Notes under the pieces: model-generated
What the model was told of the DNA's origin: nothing
Databases searched by the model: none
What the model saw: the letters and a program-made list of their open reading frames with translations, nothing else
Shown here: positions 9,130 to 17,417 of the stretch, piece after piece
Layout of the letters: every line of letters begins with the position of its first letter
How positions within the stretch are numbered: the first letter of the stretch is position 1
Made by a program: the position numbers and the translations under genes
Source of the DNA: Acetobacteraceae bacterium
GTDB taxonomy: Bacteria > Pseudomonadota > Alphaproteobacteria > Acetobacterales > Acetobacteraceae
Direction of reading: 5' to 3'
Assembly (NCBI GenBank): GCA_947475245.1
Contig: CANJLW010000001.1
Coordinates: 286,025 to 350,024 of the forward strand
Length of the DNA stretch: 64,000 bases

Positions 9130-9201
9130 CTCGGGCGGTAGGATTCGAACCTACGGCCAACCGGTTAACAGCCGATTGCTCTACCGCTGAGCTACGCCCG
9201 A
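9130..9201 (-). tRNA. tRNA-Asn (GTT)
   Basis: On the minus strand the gene begins TCGGGCG and its 3' arm CGCCCGA forms a perfect 7-bp acceptor stem. The D-arm GCTC..GAGC, the anticodon loop TGTTAAC with anticodon GTT, and the T-arm with TTCGAATC are all present. The discriminator base is G, as expected for Asn. CCA is not encoded. Confidence 0.95.
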
Positions 9202-9299
9202 TCACGCCAACGAGGCGCCTATCTAGTGGCACGCGCTGGGCCGGTCAACACCCAGATCGCGGTATCTGGATCGCTGCGTGCGTTCTGACTGCCGAGGGG

Positions 9300-9870
9300 G
9301 TGGGTTTTCAGGTTGCATGGGGTGTTGTTCGCGGATTTTGCGGTGGGGTGGGCGGTTGGACGATATTCGGTTCTTGGGAGTTGCACGGGCCTCCTGGGCG
9401 GGCGGCGGCGTCCTCACGGCGCATGAGGTTTTCCTCGCGGATTTTGCGGGGTGCGGGCGTCGCCTGATCGCTTCCGTTAGCCTCCCAGCATTCCAAGGCG
9501 CGGGCGCTCGACATTGGGTGTTGAGGTGGTTTCAGGGCGCATGGACTTTTTGTTCGCGCGGCACCGGCGGGGGCGCGTTGGGCGACATTCGGTACTTGGG
9601 AGTTGCACGGTGTTGGCGCGGAGTTCCACGGAGCCTGCTGGGCGAGCAGCGGCGTTCTCACGGCGCATGAGGTTTTGTTCGCGGATTTCGCGGGGTGTAG
9701 GCGGCTGGGGAATTGCCCGGGCGTTGGGGCGTTTTCAGGGCGTGTGGGCTTTTTGTTCGCGTGGCACCGGCGGTGGCGGCTGGGGCGACATTCGATGCCT
9801 GCGCGTTGTGGAATTTTGCGGGCAGCCGGATGCGTGTTCACGTCGTACGGGGTGTTGTTCGCCCACAGCG
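9300..9870. repeat. Degenerate repeat array between two tRNA genes
   Basis: The spacer between tRNA-Asn and tRNA-Leu (9202-10113) has no supported gene. It holds about six variants of a core GCGCATGAGGTTTTGTTCGC, near 9315, 9420, 9539, 9664, 9739 and 9845. They sit inside larger partly repeated units: the segment around 9405-9455 recurs at 9647-9697, and the one around 9527-9610 recurs in part at 9733-9800. The strand is strongly G/T-biased. Frames opened on it carry the repeats as low-complexity peptides and look spurious. The same core occurs in the spacer at 13.7-14.2 kb. Confidence 0.7.
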
Positions 9871-10113
9871 CGATTCGGTCCCCGGCGGCGGTTGCATGTC
9901 GGCCATGCGGTTCAGCCCTGCAAGCAGAGCGACCGGCATTGGCAACGGAGGGTGTCACGCGAGGTTCAATCACGCGGCGGTACCTACTCAATCGCCACTT
10001 CCGCGCCAATCGCGATGTTGCGATCGGCGGCGTTTGCCGACGCGCTATTCGATCCGAGAGGTGGCTGTGTCATCTTCTCGTCCGCAAAAGCGTGTGCTAC
10101 GAGACCGACCGTT

Positions 10114-10199
10114 GGCCGACTGGCGGAACGGTAGACGCAAGCGACTCAAAATCGCTCGCTCGCAAGGGCATCTCGGTTCGAATCCGAGGTCGGCCACCA
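10114..10199 (+). tRNA. tRNA-Leu (CAA), CCA encoded
   Basis: The acceptor stem GGCCGAC pairs perfectly with GTCGGCC at the 3' end, followed by discriminator A and an encoded CCA. The D-arm GGCGGAACGGTAGACGC is typical of leucine tRNAs. The anticodon loop CTCAAAA gives anticodon CAA. A long variable arm, as in class II tRNAs, precedes the T-arm GGTTCGAATCC. Confidence 0.95.
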
Positions 10200-10341
10200 C
10201 AGCCCCTCATTTCTGTATCTATCGGATCGCAGCGAACGTCCCGCCGGGTTGTTTGACCCGTATTGACGAAACCTTGCTCTGTCTGTCTGTTTCAGGCTTC
10301 GCGCGTCCGCGTGGCGCGTAACCGTACGAGATCGAAACGCC

Positions 10342-11349
10342 ATGAATCGTAAAATTCTTGCCGCGCTGGGCGCATTGGCCGTTCTGCCCGCGGCACAGGC
10401 CCTGGCGCAGACGAAGCCCGATGCCGCGAAAGCCGATACGGCCAGCATCTGGACCTTGGCGGGGGAAAACGCGACGATTTCCGCGGCCAAGCGGACCGAT
10501 CGCTATTACACCAACGGCCTGCGCCTGGGCTGGACCTCCCCCACCGGTTTCGCGCCCGACCTGGTGTCTCGCATGGGCCGAGCGCTGTGGGGCGAAGGAC
10601 AGCAGCGGGTTGGGTTTGAGATTTCGCACCAGATGTATACGCCCGCCGACACGCAGCGCGTCGTCGCCTTGGCGAACGATCGGCCCTATGCCGGCTACCT
10701 GTCCGCCAATTTCTCCTTACTCAACGACACCGCCAAGCACCGCAGCCTGTTGCAGTTGGGCCTGGGCGTCATCGGCCCCGCCGCGGGGGCGGAGGGTTTG
10801 CAGAACGGCTTCCACGATCTGATCGGGCAGGGCCACAACCGCGGTTGGGGTTCGCAAATCCCGAACACCCCGGCGATCCAATTGCTGCACGAGCGGACCT
10901 GGCGCCTGCCGATCGCGACCTTCGGCAGTCTGGAGACCGATGCCTTGCCGTCGGTGACGATCGGTCTCGGCACCGTGCGCGATTACGTGCAGGCCGGCGT
11001 TTCGTTCCGCATCGGCCAGGGCCTCGATTCCGATTTCGGCGCCCCGCGCCCGCGTCCGGGACTGAGCGGCGGGGACGTGTTCACGCCGACGCGCCCGTTC
11101 GCGTGGTATGTGTTCGCCGGCCTCGACGGTCAGGCCGTGGGCTACGACGTGCTGCTGCAATCGCGCCCCTTCCGCAGCGGCCCGCATGTCAGCCCGGTCT
11201 GGGATGTCGCGGAATTCCAGGGCGGTCTGGCCGTCATGGCCTATGGCATGCGCCTGACCCTCGCCTACGTCGCCCGCACGACGGAGTTCAAGGGCCAGGC
11301 CAGCGGCCTGCATCAATTCGGCTCCGCGTCGCTTTCGGTCCGTTTCTGA
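10342..11349 (+). CDS. LpxR-like outer-membrane protein (DUF2219)
   Basis: A 335-residue predicted beta-barrel with an N-terminal signal peptide (residues 1-23, cleavage after ALAQ) and a terminal phenylalanine typical of Omp folding. The family motif TDRYYTNGLRLGW lies at residues 52-64, and an NGFHDLIG segment supplies a histidine where LpxR has a catalytic one. LpxR removes 3'-acyl chains from lipid A. The usual N-terminal E-N-D triad reads GENA here, so the Asp partner seems replaced by Ala and the deacylase activity is uncertain. It stands alone, 142 bp after tRNA-Leu. Confidence 0.85.
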   Translation: MNRKILAALGALAVLPAAQALAQTKPDAAKADTASIWTLAGENATISAAKRTDRYYTNGLRLGWTSPTGFAPDLVSRMGRALWGEGQQRVGFEISHQMYTPADTQRVVALANDRPYAGYLSANFSLLNDTAKHRSLLQLGLGVIGPAAGAEGLQNGFHDLIGQGHNRGWGSQIPNTPAIQLLHERTWRLPIATFGSLETDALPSVTIGLGTVRDYVQAGVSFRIGQGLDSDFGAPRPRPGLSGGDVFTPTRPFAWYVFAGLDGQAVGYDVLLQSRPFRSGPHVSPVWDVAEFQGGLAVMAYGMRLTLAYVARTTEFKGQASGLHQFGSASLSVRF

Positions 11350-11419
11350 GCCGGGGGGCTGAATACAAACGCGGCGCGACGGGGTAAGGGTGGTTCGTCC
11401 CAACACACAGGAGGAACCC

Positions 11420-11749
11420 ATGGCCAAGCCAACCGTCGCCAGCCGCGAAGCCGTTCGCGCCGTCGTGCCGCGTATGATCGAACTGAGCGAAGACCTGATC
11501 TACGGCGATATCTGGGAGCGCCCGGGTCTGAGCAAGCGCGACCGCAGCCTGATGGTCGTTTCGGCTCTGATCGCCAGCTATCGGCCGGAACAGTTACGCG
11601 GTCATATCGGTCGCGCGCTGGATAACGGCCTGACAAAAGACGAAATTTCCGAAATGATCACCCATCTCGCGTTCTATTCCGGCTGGCCGGGATCGATGAC
11701 GGCGGCGCGCGTGTTCAAGGAAGTGCTCGACGAACGCGGGATCGCCTGA
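11420..11749 (+). CDS. carboxymuconolactone decarboxylase-family protein
   Basis: A small all-helical CMD-domain protein. The ATG at 11420 has a clear GAGGA site just upstream and gives 109 residues. The family pattern SKRDRSLMVVSALIAS, then GHIGRALDNGLTKDEISEMI and the YSGWP block, is intact. There is no CxxC pair, so it belongs with the PcaC-like branch rather than the AhpD peroxidase branch. No aromatic-degradation genes are adjacent, so the substrate is open. Confidence 0.88.
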   Translation: MAKPTVASREAVRAVVPRMIELSEDLIYGDIWERPGLSKRDRSLMVVSALIASYRPEQLRGHIGRALDNGLTKDEISEMITHLAFYSGWPGSMTAARVFKEVLDERGIA

Positions 11750-11753
11750 CCGT

Positions 11754-12548
11754 CTATTTCCCAAAGCCCTGAATGGTCCATTCCAGCGGGGCGGGGTCGA
11801 CGTGGATATTGCCGATGCGGGGGCGGTTGAGGTCGGTGATCAACACCATCTCTCCGGCCAGCAGCAGCAGCAGAAACGACATCAGCACGATCTGGCGCCG
11901 TCCGGCCAGGCCGTGCTGAAACCCCATCGCGCCGATGGCCAGAACGGAGCCGGTCAGCAGCATCCATGACAGGTTGCCGGGCACCAGCGACGTGAAGGCA
12001 AAGCGCTGCGACTGCGCGAGGTCGAACATTTCAGTCAGCGCGGCCGACAGCGATACCGTGGCGGTCGTCGGTTCCCGCCGGACGAGCGTGCGCATATGCC
12101 GCCAGATCTGGTCCTGCAACGCATTACCGCGCGCGACCAACGCCGGTTCGTCCTCGGACCGCGGGGCGACGGTATAGGCGAGCTGGACCTTGGCATAAGC
12201 CTCGATCAACGGCTGGATGGCGGTCGTTTCAGGGCTGTCGATCAGTTGAGAGCGCAGCCAGGCCGTGCCGATCGCATTGGCTTCCTGCACGACCAGAGAC
12301 CGGCGGGTATCGAAGCGTTCCTGGGCAAAATTGATGGTCAGGCCCAGCGTAAACGCCATCAGCCCAAGCATGCCGCCGGTAATCGCCCCAATCCCGCTGA
12401 GTTCACGTTCCTGGGGTGCTCGGCGTTTCGCGCGGAACACGCCGAGACGAAATCCGACCTCCGCCGCCGAGGTCATCAGCACGAACAGAACGAGGCAGTA
12501 CAGCGTAAGGTTCCGCCCGGTCAGCCACGTGCTGATGAACTCAAACAT
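11754..12548 (-). CDS. DUF4239/bestrophin-like membrane protein
   Basis: A 264-residue membrane protein with predicted transmembrane segments near residues 10-35, 50-72, 190-210 and 215-235. Family-like landmarks are GGMLGLMAFTLGLTINFAQERFDTRR and EANAIGTAWLRSQL. Proteins of this type are described as bestrophin-like or DUF4239, and their function is unknown. It is convergent with the CMD gene (4 nt apart) and followed upstream by the dehydrogenase gene 6 nt away, so they may share a transcript. Confidence 0.75.
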   Translation of the reverse strand: MFEFISTWLTGRNLTLYCLVLFVLMTSAAEVGFRLGVFRAKRRAPQERELSGIGAITGGMLGLMAFTLGLTINFAQERFDTRRSLVVQEANAIGTAWLRSQLIDSPETTAIQPLIEAYAKVQLAYTVAPRSEDEPALVARGNALQDQIWRHMRTLVRREPTTATVSLSAALTEMFDLAQSQRFAFTSLVPGNLSWMLLTGSVLAIGAMGFQHGLAGRRQIVLMSFLLLLLAGEMVLITDLNRPRIGNIHVDPAPLEWTIQGFGK

Positions 12549-12554
12549 CGGGGA

Positions 12555-13628
12555 TCAGAGGCTGTTCGCGCTGACCGCCTGGGTAATTTCGGCATCGGTG
12601 ATGCCCAATTTACCGGCGGCTTCGCAGATGTCGCGCCAACTGGTGTCGTCGACGTCGATCCCGTTGACCGAGCGATCGGCGGCGTATTTGCGCTCCGGCT
12701 CCCCGGGCACCAGGACCTGTTCCACGCCCTGGGCGGGGCGGGCGGATTTGATATAGGCCTTGGTGGCCTCGATCCGCGCCGTAGTCTCCGCGGGGTCGCC
12801 CAGCTTCGACAGGTCGATGATGGTAACGAGCATGGAGTTGAGCACGCCGCCCTTGGTCGGTTCGAACGCGCCCTGACCGCCGGCGATGGCGGCGGCCATG
12901 ATCTCGCACATGATCGCGAGGCCGGAGCCTTTGTGGGTGCCGAACGACCGCAGCGCGCCGGTCTTGTCGCGGATGAAGCCGGTGGGATCGTTGGTGGGGT
13001 TGCCGTCGGGATCGATCAGGCAGCCGTCGGGGACGGGCACGCCCTTGTTGTAGGCGACTCGGGCCTTGCCGGCGGCGATGGTGGTGGTAGCCATATCGAG
13101 CAGCAGCGACGGGCCGTCCGCGCCGGGCACGCCGACGGTGAAGGGGTTGGTGCCCAAGCGCGGTTCGGCCGCGCCCCAGGTGGCCTGGACGTCGTGGTGA
13201 TCGGCGACATTGACGAAGCCGGTGAACACGCACCCGGCATTGGCGGCGAGTTCGGCATAGGTGCCGATCCGCCCGATATGGGACGCGTTGCGGAACGCCA
13301 GCACGCAGGCTCCGACCTCTTTCGCCCTTGCGATCGCTCGGCGCACGGCGTCGGCGGCCATGCGCTGGCCGTAGCCGCGACGAGCGTCGATTATCAGCAG
13401 CGCGCCGGCGTCGAGCACGGTTTCCGCCGTCTGGTTCGGCACCAGCAGGCCGTCCTGCAACAGGCGCACATAAGTCGGCAGCATGCCGACCCCGTGGCTG
13501 TCGTGGCCGGCCAGATTGGCGCGCACCAGGTGGTCCGCGACCTCCGCCGCTTCGTCATGGGCGCTGCCCATGCGGGTGGAGATCAGGTGGGTGAGGTTAT
13601 AGAGCGATTGGGGCTTGAACTTTGGCAT
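12555..13628 (-). CDS. malate/lactate/ureidoglycolate dehydrogenase family protein
   Basis: An NAD(P)-dependent 2-hydroxyacid oxidoreductase of the Ldh2/YlbC family. The ATG at 13628 (MPKFKPQSLYNLTHL) gives 357 residues. Diagnostic blocks are AGHDSHGVGMLPTY (40-53), LGTNPFTVGVPG, the LLLDMATTTIAAGK substrate-loop region and GTHKGSGLAIMCEI. The same frame is open to 14129, but that extension is proline-rich translation of a tandem-repeat spacer and not part of the family. The physiological substrate cannot be told from sequence. Confidence 0.9.
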   Translation of the reverse strand: MPKFKPQSLYNLTHLISTRMGSAHDEAAEVADHLVRANLAGHDSHGVGMLPTYVRLLQDGLLVPNQTAETVLDAGALLIIDARRGYGQRMAADAVRRAIARAKEVGACVLAFRNASHIGRIGTYAELAANAGCVFTGFVNVADHHDVQATWGAAEPRLGTNPFTVGVPGADGPSLLLDMATTTIAAGKARVAYNKGVPVPDGCLIDPDGNPTNDPTGFIRDKTGALRSFGTHKGSGLAIMCEIMAAAIAGGQGAFEPTKGGVLNSMLVTIIDLSKLGDPAETTARIEATKAYIKSARPAQGVEQVLVPGEPERKYAADRSVNGIDVDDTSWRDICEAAGKLGITDAEITQAVSANSL

Positions 13629-13673
13629 GGGGGAATCCTGGCACGACGCGGCGCGGACGGGAAGGGGTTGGGG

Positions 13674-14050
13674 TTTGCTCTGGGCGCATGGGGTTTTGGT
13701 GCGGTGTGTTGGGGCGATTGGTCCGGGGTGAGTGCCGGGGCTGTTGGCGGGGCGTGGTTCCCTGGGCGCATGGGGTTTTTGTGTGCGTCGTTTGGCGAGG
13801 GTGTCCGGGTGCAAGGGGTTTTGCCGCGTCGGCGCGCGGGTTGGCTCTGGGTGCATGGGGTTTTGGTTCGGTGTGTTGGGGCGATTGGTCCGGGGTGAAC
13901 GTCGGGGCTGTTGACGGGGCGTGGTTCCCTGGGCGCATGGGGTTCTTGTGTGCGTCCTTTGGCGTGGGTGTCCGGGCGCACGGGGTCTTGTCGCGTCGGC
14001 GGGCGGGTTGGCTCTGGGTGCATGGGGTTTTGGTTCGGTGTTCGGCGTGT
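13674..14050. repeat. 167-bp tandem repeat, about 2.2 copies
   Basis: Copies begin at 13674, 13841 and 14008 (partial), an exact 167-bp period. They share blocks such as TTGGCTCTGGGTGCATGGGG and GGGGCGATTGGTCCGGGGTG. Each unit contains a sub-motif GCGCATGGGGTTTT about every 41-43 bp (13685, 13767, 13810, 13851), with one of four positions degenerate. The period is not a multiple of three, so the open minus-strand frames through it do not conserve a peptide. Another copy of the sub-motif lies at 14179. No gene is supported in 13629-14511. Confidence 0.85.
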
Positions 14051-14110
14051 TGTGGCGCTGGGGGATGCGGGCGGGGTTCGTGGTTGGGGAGGCTGGGGCG
14101 ATTTGCCGCC

Positions 14111-14140
14111 GATGAACGCGGATGAACACGGATGCATTGG
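14111..14140. repeat. Short GATGAACRCGGAT direct repeat
   Basis: GATGAACGCGGATGAACACGGATG is two tandem copies of a 12-bp unit. I have seen this kind of repeat in intergenic DNA of unrelated environmental bacteria, but I cannot search for it here. Function unknown. Confidence 0.5.
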
Positions 14141-14385
14141 GATGCGGCGGTGGGTTGCGGGCGAGGCCTGATTCCCTGGGCGCATGGGGTTTTGGTTTGG
14201 CGGATCGGGCGCGGTGGGCTGGTTGGAGGTGCCGGCGGTTTGGGGCGCTGGCGCGTGACGGGGCTGGGTCGGCGGCATGGGTTCGGCGGGCGGTTTGTTC
14301 ATCGTTTGTTCGTAGAGATTTCGGCGGTCCGCGCCAATGTCGGTGTTGACGGCGCGGGCTTGATGGCCGGCCTGGGTCGGGAGCG

Positions 14386-14506
14386 GCTTTGTGAACCTTC
14401 GTGTGTCCTTCGTGAGCCTTCGTGTCATTTTTCCTTTTTGCTCGCGGGCGGGTGAAGGAAGGGGCGCACGAAGTTGCACGAAGGTCACACGAAGGTTCAC
14501 GAAGGC
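14386..14506. repeat. Long inverted repeat built from CTTCGTG heptads
   Basis: The arms at 14386-14424 and 14467-14506 pair over about 37 positions with roughly six mismatches. Each arm repeats CCTTCGTG (or its complement CACGAAGG) three to four times, with a spacer of about 42 bp. It begins 6 nt after the NB-ARC gene stop, so a transcript would carry a large hairpin at its 3' end. It may act as a terminator or RNA-stabilising element, or be a mobile palindromic repeat. Confidence 0.75.
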
Positions 14507-14511
14507 GCGGG

Positions 14512-16941
14512 TTACGCCAGCCCGGCCTCCCGGTGCAGGGCCTGGATTTCGGCCTCGATCTCGGCTTGGGTGCGGCCGAGCGCCTGTAGCAGGGCGGCGT
14601 GGTTGTCCAGCGCCTTGTCGCGATGCGGGTGAGCGTGGCCGGTGGCGTGCTGGAACTTCAGGAAGATCAGCAGCATGCGCCGCGACAACGGCTCCGCTTC
14701 CGTCAGCCGGTTCGTCGCACGAAGCAATCCCGCGAGGTTGTTGAGGTTGATCGCCACATCCGGATGATCCGGGCCGAGGCTCGCTTCGTCGATCGACAGC
14801 GCGCGGCGATACAACGGCTCCGCCTCGGTCGGGCCGCGCAGCATCTCAATGCAAACCGCGAGGTTGTTGAGGTCGCGCGCTACATTCGGATGATCCGGGC
14901 CGAAGCTCGCCTCGTCGATCGACAGCGCGCGGCGATACAACGGCTCCGCTTCCGACAGGCGGTTCGTCGCGCGAAGCAATTCCGCGAGGTTGTTGAGGTT
15001 GCGTGCCACGGCCGGGTGATCTGGGCCGAGGCTCGCCTCGTCGATCGACAGCGCGCGGCGAAACAACGGCTCCGCTTCCGACAGCCGGTTCGTCGCGCGA
15101 AGCAATACCGCGAGGTTGTTGAGGCGGATCGCCACGGTCGGATGATCCGGGCCGAGGTTTGCCTCGTCGGTCGATAGCGCGCGGCGAAACAACGGCTCCG
15201 CTTCCGACAGGCGGTTCGTCGCGCGAAGCAATTCCGCGAGGTTGTTGAGGCGGATCGCCACGGTCGGATGATCCGGGCCGAGGCTCGCCTCGTCGATCGA
15301 CAGCGCGCGGCGATACAACGGCTCCGCTTCCGACAGCCGGTTCGTGGCATCAAGCAATGCCGCGAGGTTGTTGAGGGCGGTCGCCACATCCGGATGATCC
15401 GGGCCGAGGCTCGCCTCGAAGATTGACAGCGCGCGGCGAAACAACGGCTCCGCTTCCGACAGGCGGTTCGTCGCGCGAAGCAAGTTCGCGAGGTTGCTGA
15501 GGTACGTGGCAAGCTCCGGGTCGTCCGGCGACCGGCTTCGCTCGGCGATCGCCAGCGCCGCGCGCTTCATCTTTTCCGCCCGCCCATACTGCGCCCGCTC
15601 GTCGAACAGGCTGCCGAGATCAGCCATCAACCGCCCGGTCGGCTTATCGATCCCCGCTTCCTGGCCCCGTTCCGCCACGGCGGTCGCGTGCTCGGCCAGC
15701 GGCAGCAGGCGTGGCCAGGTGCGCACGTCCTGTGGGTGGCCGGTGAAGGCGGCATTCACCCAGCCCAGCGCCTGGATCAGCCGCGACCGCGACGTGTCCG
15801 GCGGCAAGGCGCGGCGCGTCACGTCCTGCACCAGGCGGTGCACGGTGAAGAACGGACGGTCCGCCTGCCGCGTCACCAGAGAGAACGCGGCAAGGTCGGC
15901 CAGAGCATCGCGCACGTCCGCCGCCGGTGCACCGGGAACCGGCACGTCCAGCAGCGTTTCCGGCACCGGGTCGGGCGACAGGAACGCGAGATGTTCCAGC
16001 AGGGTTCGCCCGGCGTCGGACAATTTTTCCACCGACAGCGCCCAGGCGGCGGGGATGGCGCGCGGGTAATGCGTCTCGGCCGGGTTCGCATAGGCAATCA
16101 CCGCGTCGAAACTGCTGGCCAGCCGCGCGCGATAGCCGGCGAATGTTTCTCGGTGGCGACGAATGTACGCGGCGGCATGGGTCAGGGCCAAAGCAAGCTG
16201 GCCAAGTTCTTGCGCCAGATCCCGCGCCTGCGTCGCGTCGTCGGCGGCCGGGCGGCGGCGGCCTTCGGTGTTTTCAAGCAGGAAGGCGGCGGCGGCGTCC
16301 ACCGTCAGCACGTCGAGTTCCAGCGCCTGGAACGCGTACGGTAGGTTGGTCAGCCGGCTGGTCAGCAGCACGTGCCCGCCGGTCAGGCGGCCGAGCATGG
16401 CGGTGACGGCGGCCAGGGCTGTGTCGGAATCGATATTGTCGAGTATCAGCAGCCAGCCGGGGTTGCGATGCAGCCAGTCCAGCACCGCGTGCAGGCGGAT
16501 ATCGTCGGTCTTGTCGTCGAACCCTTCCAGACCGAGCGCGCCGGTGAGGTCGGCGAGGTTGCGGGTCAGGGCGTCGGAGGAATCCGCCACCGCGAACAAG
16601 GCCGCCGAGTAATCGTGCCGGTGCGCCCAGGCATATTCGACGGCGGCACGGGTTTTCCCGACCCCGCCCAGACCGTGAATGGCGGCATTGGCGGCGGTGA
16701 TGGCGGCGGGTTTGCCACTGGTCAGGGTGGCGCGAAGGTTGGTCAGGAAGTCGTCGCGGCCCTTGAACAGGGTGCCCAGGGTTGGGTAGGGTAGGTTGAT
16801 GGGTTTCGTCGTTTTGGACGGCGGGGGATCGTCCCGGCCAAAGACGATGGTGGTATTCGGGCTGTTATTGATATTGACCGCAGGGCTGTTCTCACCCCTC
16901 GTGGAGCTCGTTTGCCCGAACAATGACAGAAGCCATCTCAT
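14512..16941 (-). CDS. NB-ARC (STAND) ATPase with C-terminal TPR array
   Basis: An 809-residue signal-transduction ATPase. The N-terminus (1-45) has the motif RGENSPAVNINN at 15-26. The NB-ARC core follows, with Walker A GLGGVGKT (90-97), Walker B LLILDNID (164-171) and an LLTSR sensor strand. The C-terminus carries seven 42-residue kinesin-light-chain-like TPRs (PDHPxVAxxLNNLA...EAEPLxRRALSI) from about residue 475. No effector domain is visible in the protein. Its ATG overlaps the stop of a small two-TM gene by 4 nt, so the partner may be the effector or anchor. STAND proteins of this build act as sensors in bacterial defence or signalling; the role here is inferred. Confidence 0.85.
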   Translation of the reverse strand: MRWLLSLFGQTSSTRGENSPAVNINNSPNTTIVFGRDDPPPSKTTKPINLPYPTLGTLFKGRDDFLTNLRATLTSGKPAAITAANAAIHGLGGVGKTRAAVEYAWAHRHDYSAALFAVADSSDALTRNLADLTGALGLEGFDDKTDDIRLHAVLDWLHRNPGWLLILDNIDSDTALAAVTAMLGRLTGGHVLLTSRLTNLPYAFQALELDVLTVDAAAAFLLENTEGRRRPAADDATQARDLAQELGQLALALTHAAAYIRRHRETFAGYRARLASSFDAVIAYANPAETHYPRAIPAAWALSVEKLSDAGRTLLEHLAFLSPDPVPETLLDVPVPGAPAADVRDALADLAAFSLVTRQADRPFFTVHRLVQDVTRRALPPDTSRSRLIQALGWVNAAFTGHPQDVRTWPRLLPLAEHATAVAERGQEAGIDKPTGRLMADLGSLFDERAQYGRAEKMKRAALAIAERSRSPDDPELATYLSNLANLLRATNRLSEAEPLFRRALSIFEASLGPDHPDVATALNNLAALLDATNRLSEAEPLYRRALSIDEASLGPDHPTVAIRLNNLAELLRATNRLSEAEPLFRRALSTDEANLGPDHPTVAIRLNNLAVLLRATNRLSEAEPLFRRALSIDEASLGPDHPAVARNLNNLAELLRATNRLSEAEPLYRRALSIDEASFGPDHPNVARDLNNLAVCIEMLRGPTEAEPLYRRALSIDEASLGPDHPDVAINLNNLAGLLRATNRLTEAEPLSRRMLLIFLKFQHATGHAHPHRDKALDNHAALLQALGRTQAEIEAEIQALHREAGLA

Positions 16942-17285
16942 CCGCGTTTGTTGATCGCCGGTGACCGGTCTCCGGTCGTGGTTGCATACTGCCCGCTGAT
17001 CGATTTGGTCCGATCTTCATTCGACGCTGGCGAATTGTCGCCCCGGGTTTCGGCGACCTGCGCATTCCGCCACTTGTCGACACCCCATGCCGCAACGGCC
17101 GCGACGGCCAGGATTACCGCGCCCAGGATCGTGACCAGCAGGATCGGCCCACGCCAATCCAGAGGCACGACTTGCAGCGCTTCGGGCACCGTGGCGAACA
17201 GAACCGCAAGGATTCCCAGCGCAACCGCTGGAACGCCGCCCAGTTTGGCGAGTTTCGCAAGGTCCGGCAGACGCATCATCCTCAT
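16938..17285 (-). CDS. Small two-transmembrane protein coupled to the NB-ARC/TPR gene
   Basis: A 115-residue protein I do not recognise as a named family. Two hydrophobic helices are predicted at about 18-34 and 46-68, followed by a polar tail. The tail carries RGDNSPA (81-87) and GDRSPA (105-110), which echo RGENSPA at the N-terminus of the NB-ARC protein encoded next. The stop and the NB-ARC start share ATGA, indicating coupled translation. A small membrane protein next to a STAND ATPase could be a membrane-disrupting effector or an anchor; both ideas are inference. Confidence 0.7.
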   Translation of the reverse strand: MRMMRLPDLAKLAKLGGVPAVALGILAVLFATVPEALQVVPLDWRGPILLVTILGAVILAVAAVAAWGVDKWRNAQVAETRGDNSPASNEDRTKSISGQYATTTGDRSPAINKRG

Positions 17286-17417
17286 CCGTCGTTACAGGCC
17301 ATGATGGTAAACGATCGCGCCGCGCATTGGTAAGGATTTCGTATGCGCCCGCCCCCCACCTTGACGCAAGCCGCGTCCGCCGCCGATGCTGCTTGGCAAA
17401 TGTCCTGGGGGTCGAAC

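Noticed and set aside
9308-10009. Long open frames on both strands in the tRNA spacer
   Set aside because: They consist of repeated low-complexity peptides from a degenerate DNA repeat and lack ribosome sites; stops are rare only because of high GC.
13629-14129. 167-codon N-terminal extension of the malate/lactate dehydrogenase frame
   Set aside because: It is a translation of the 167-bp tandem repeat, Pro/Arg/His-rich, with a period not divisible by three and no family match. The ATG at 13628 gives the normal protein length.
13674-14190. CRISPR array
   Set aside because: The repeats are degenerate, with a 167/41-bp period and no constant repeat separated by unique spacers; no cas genes are present.
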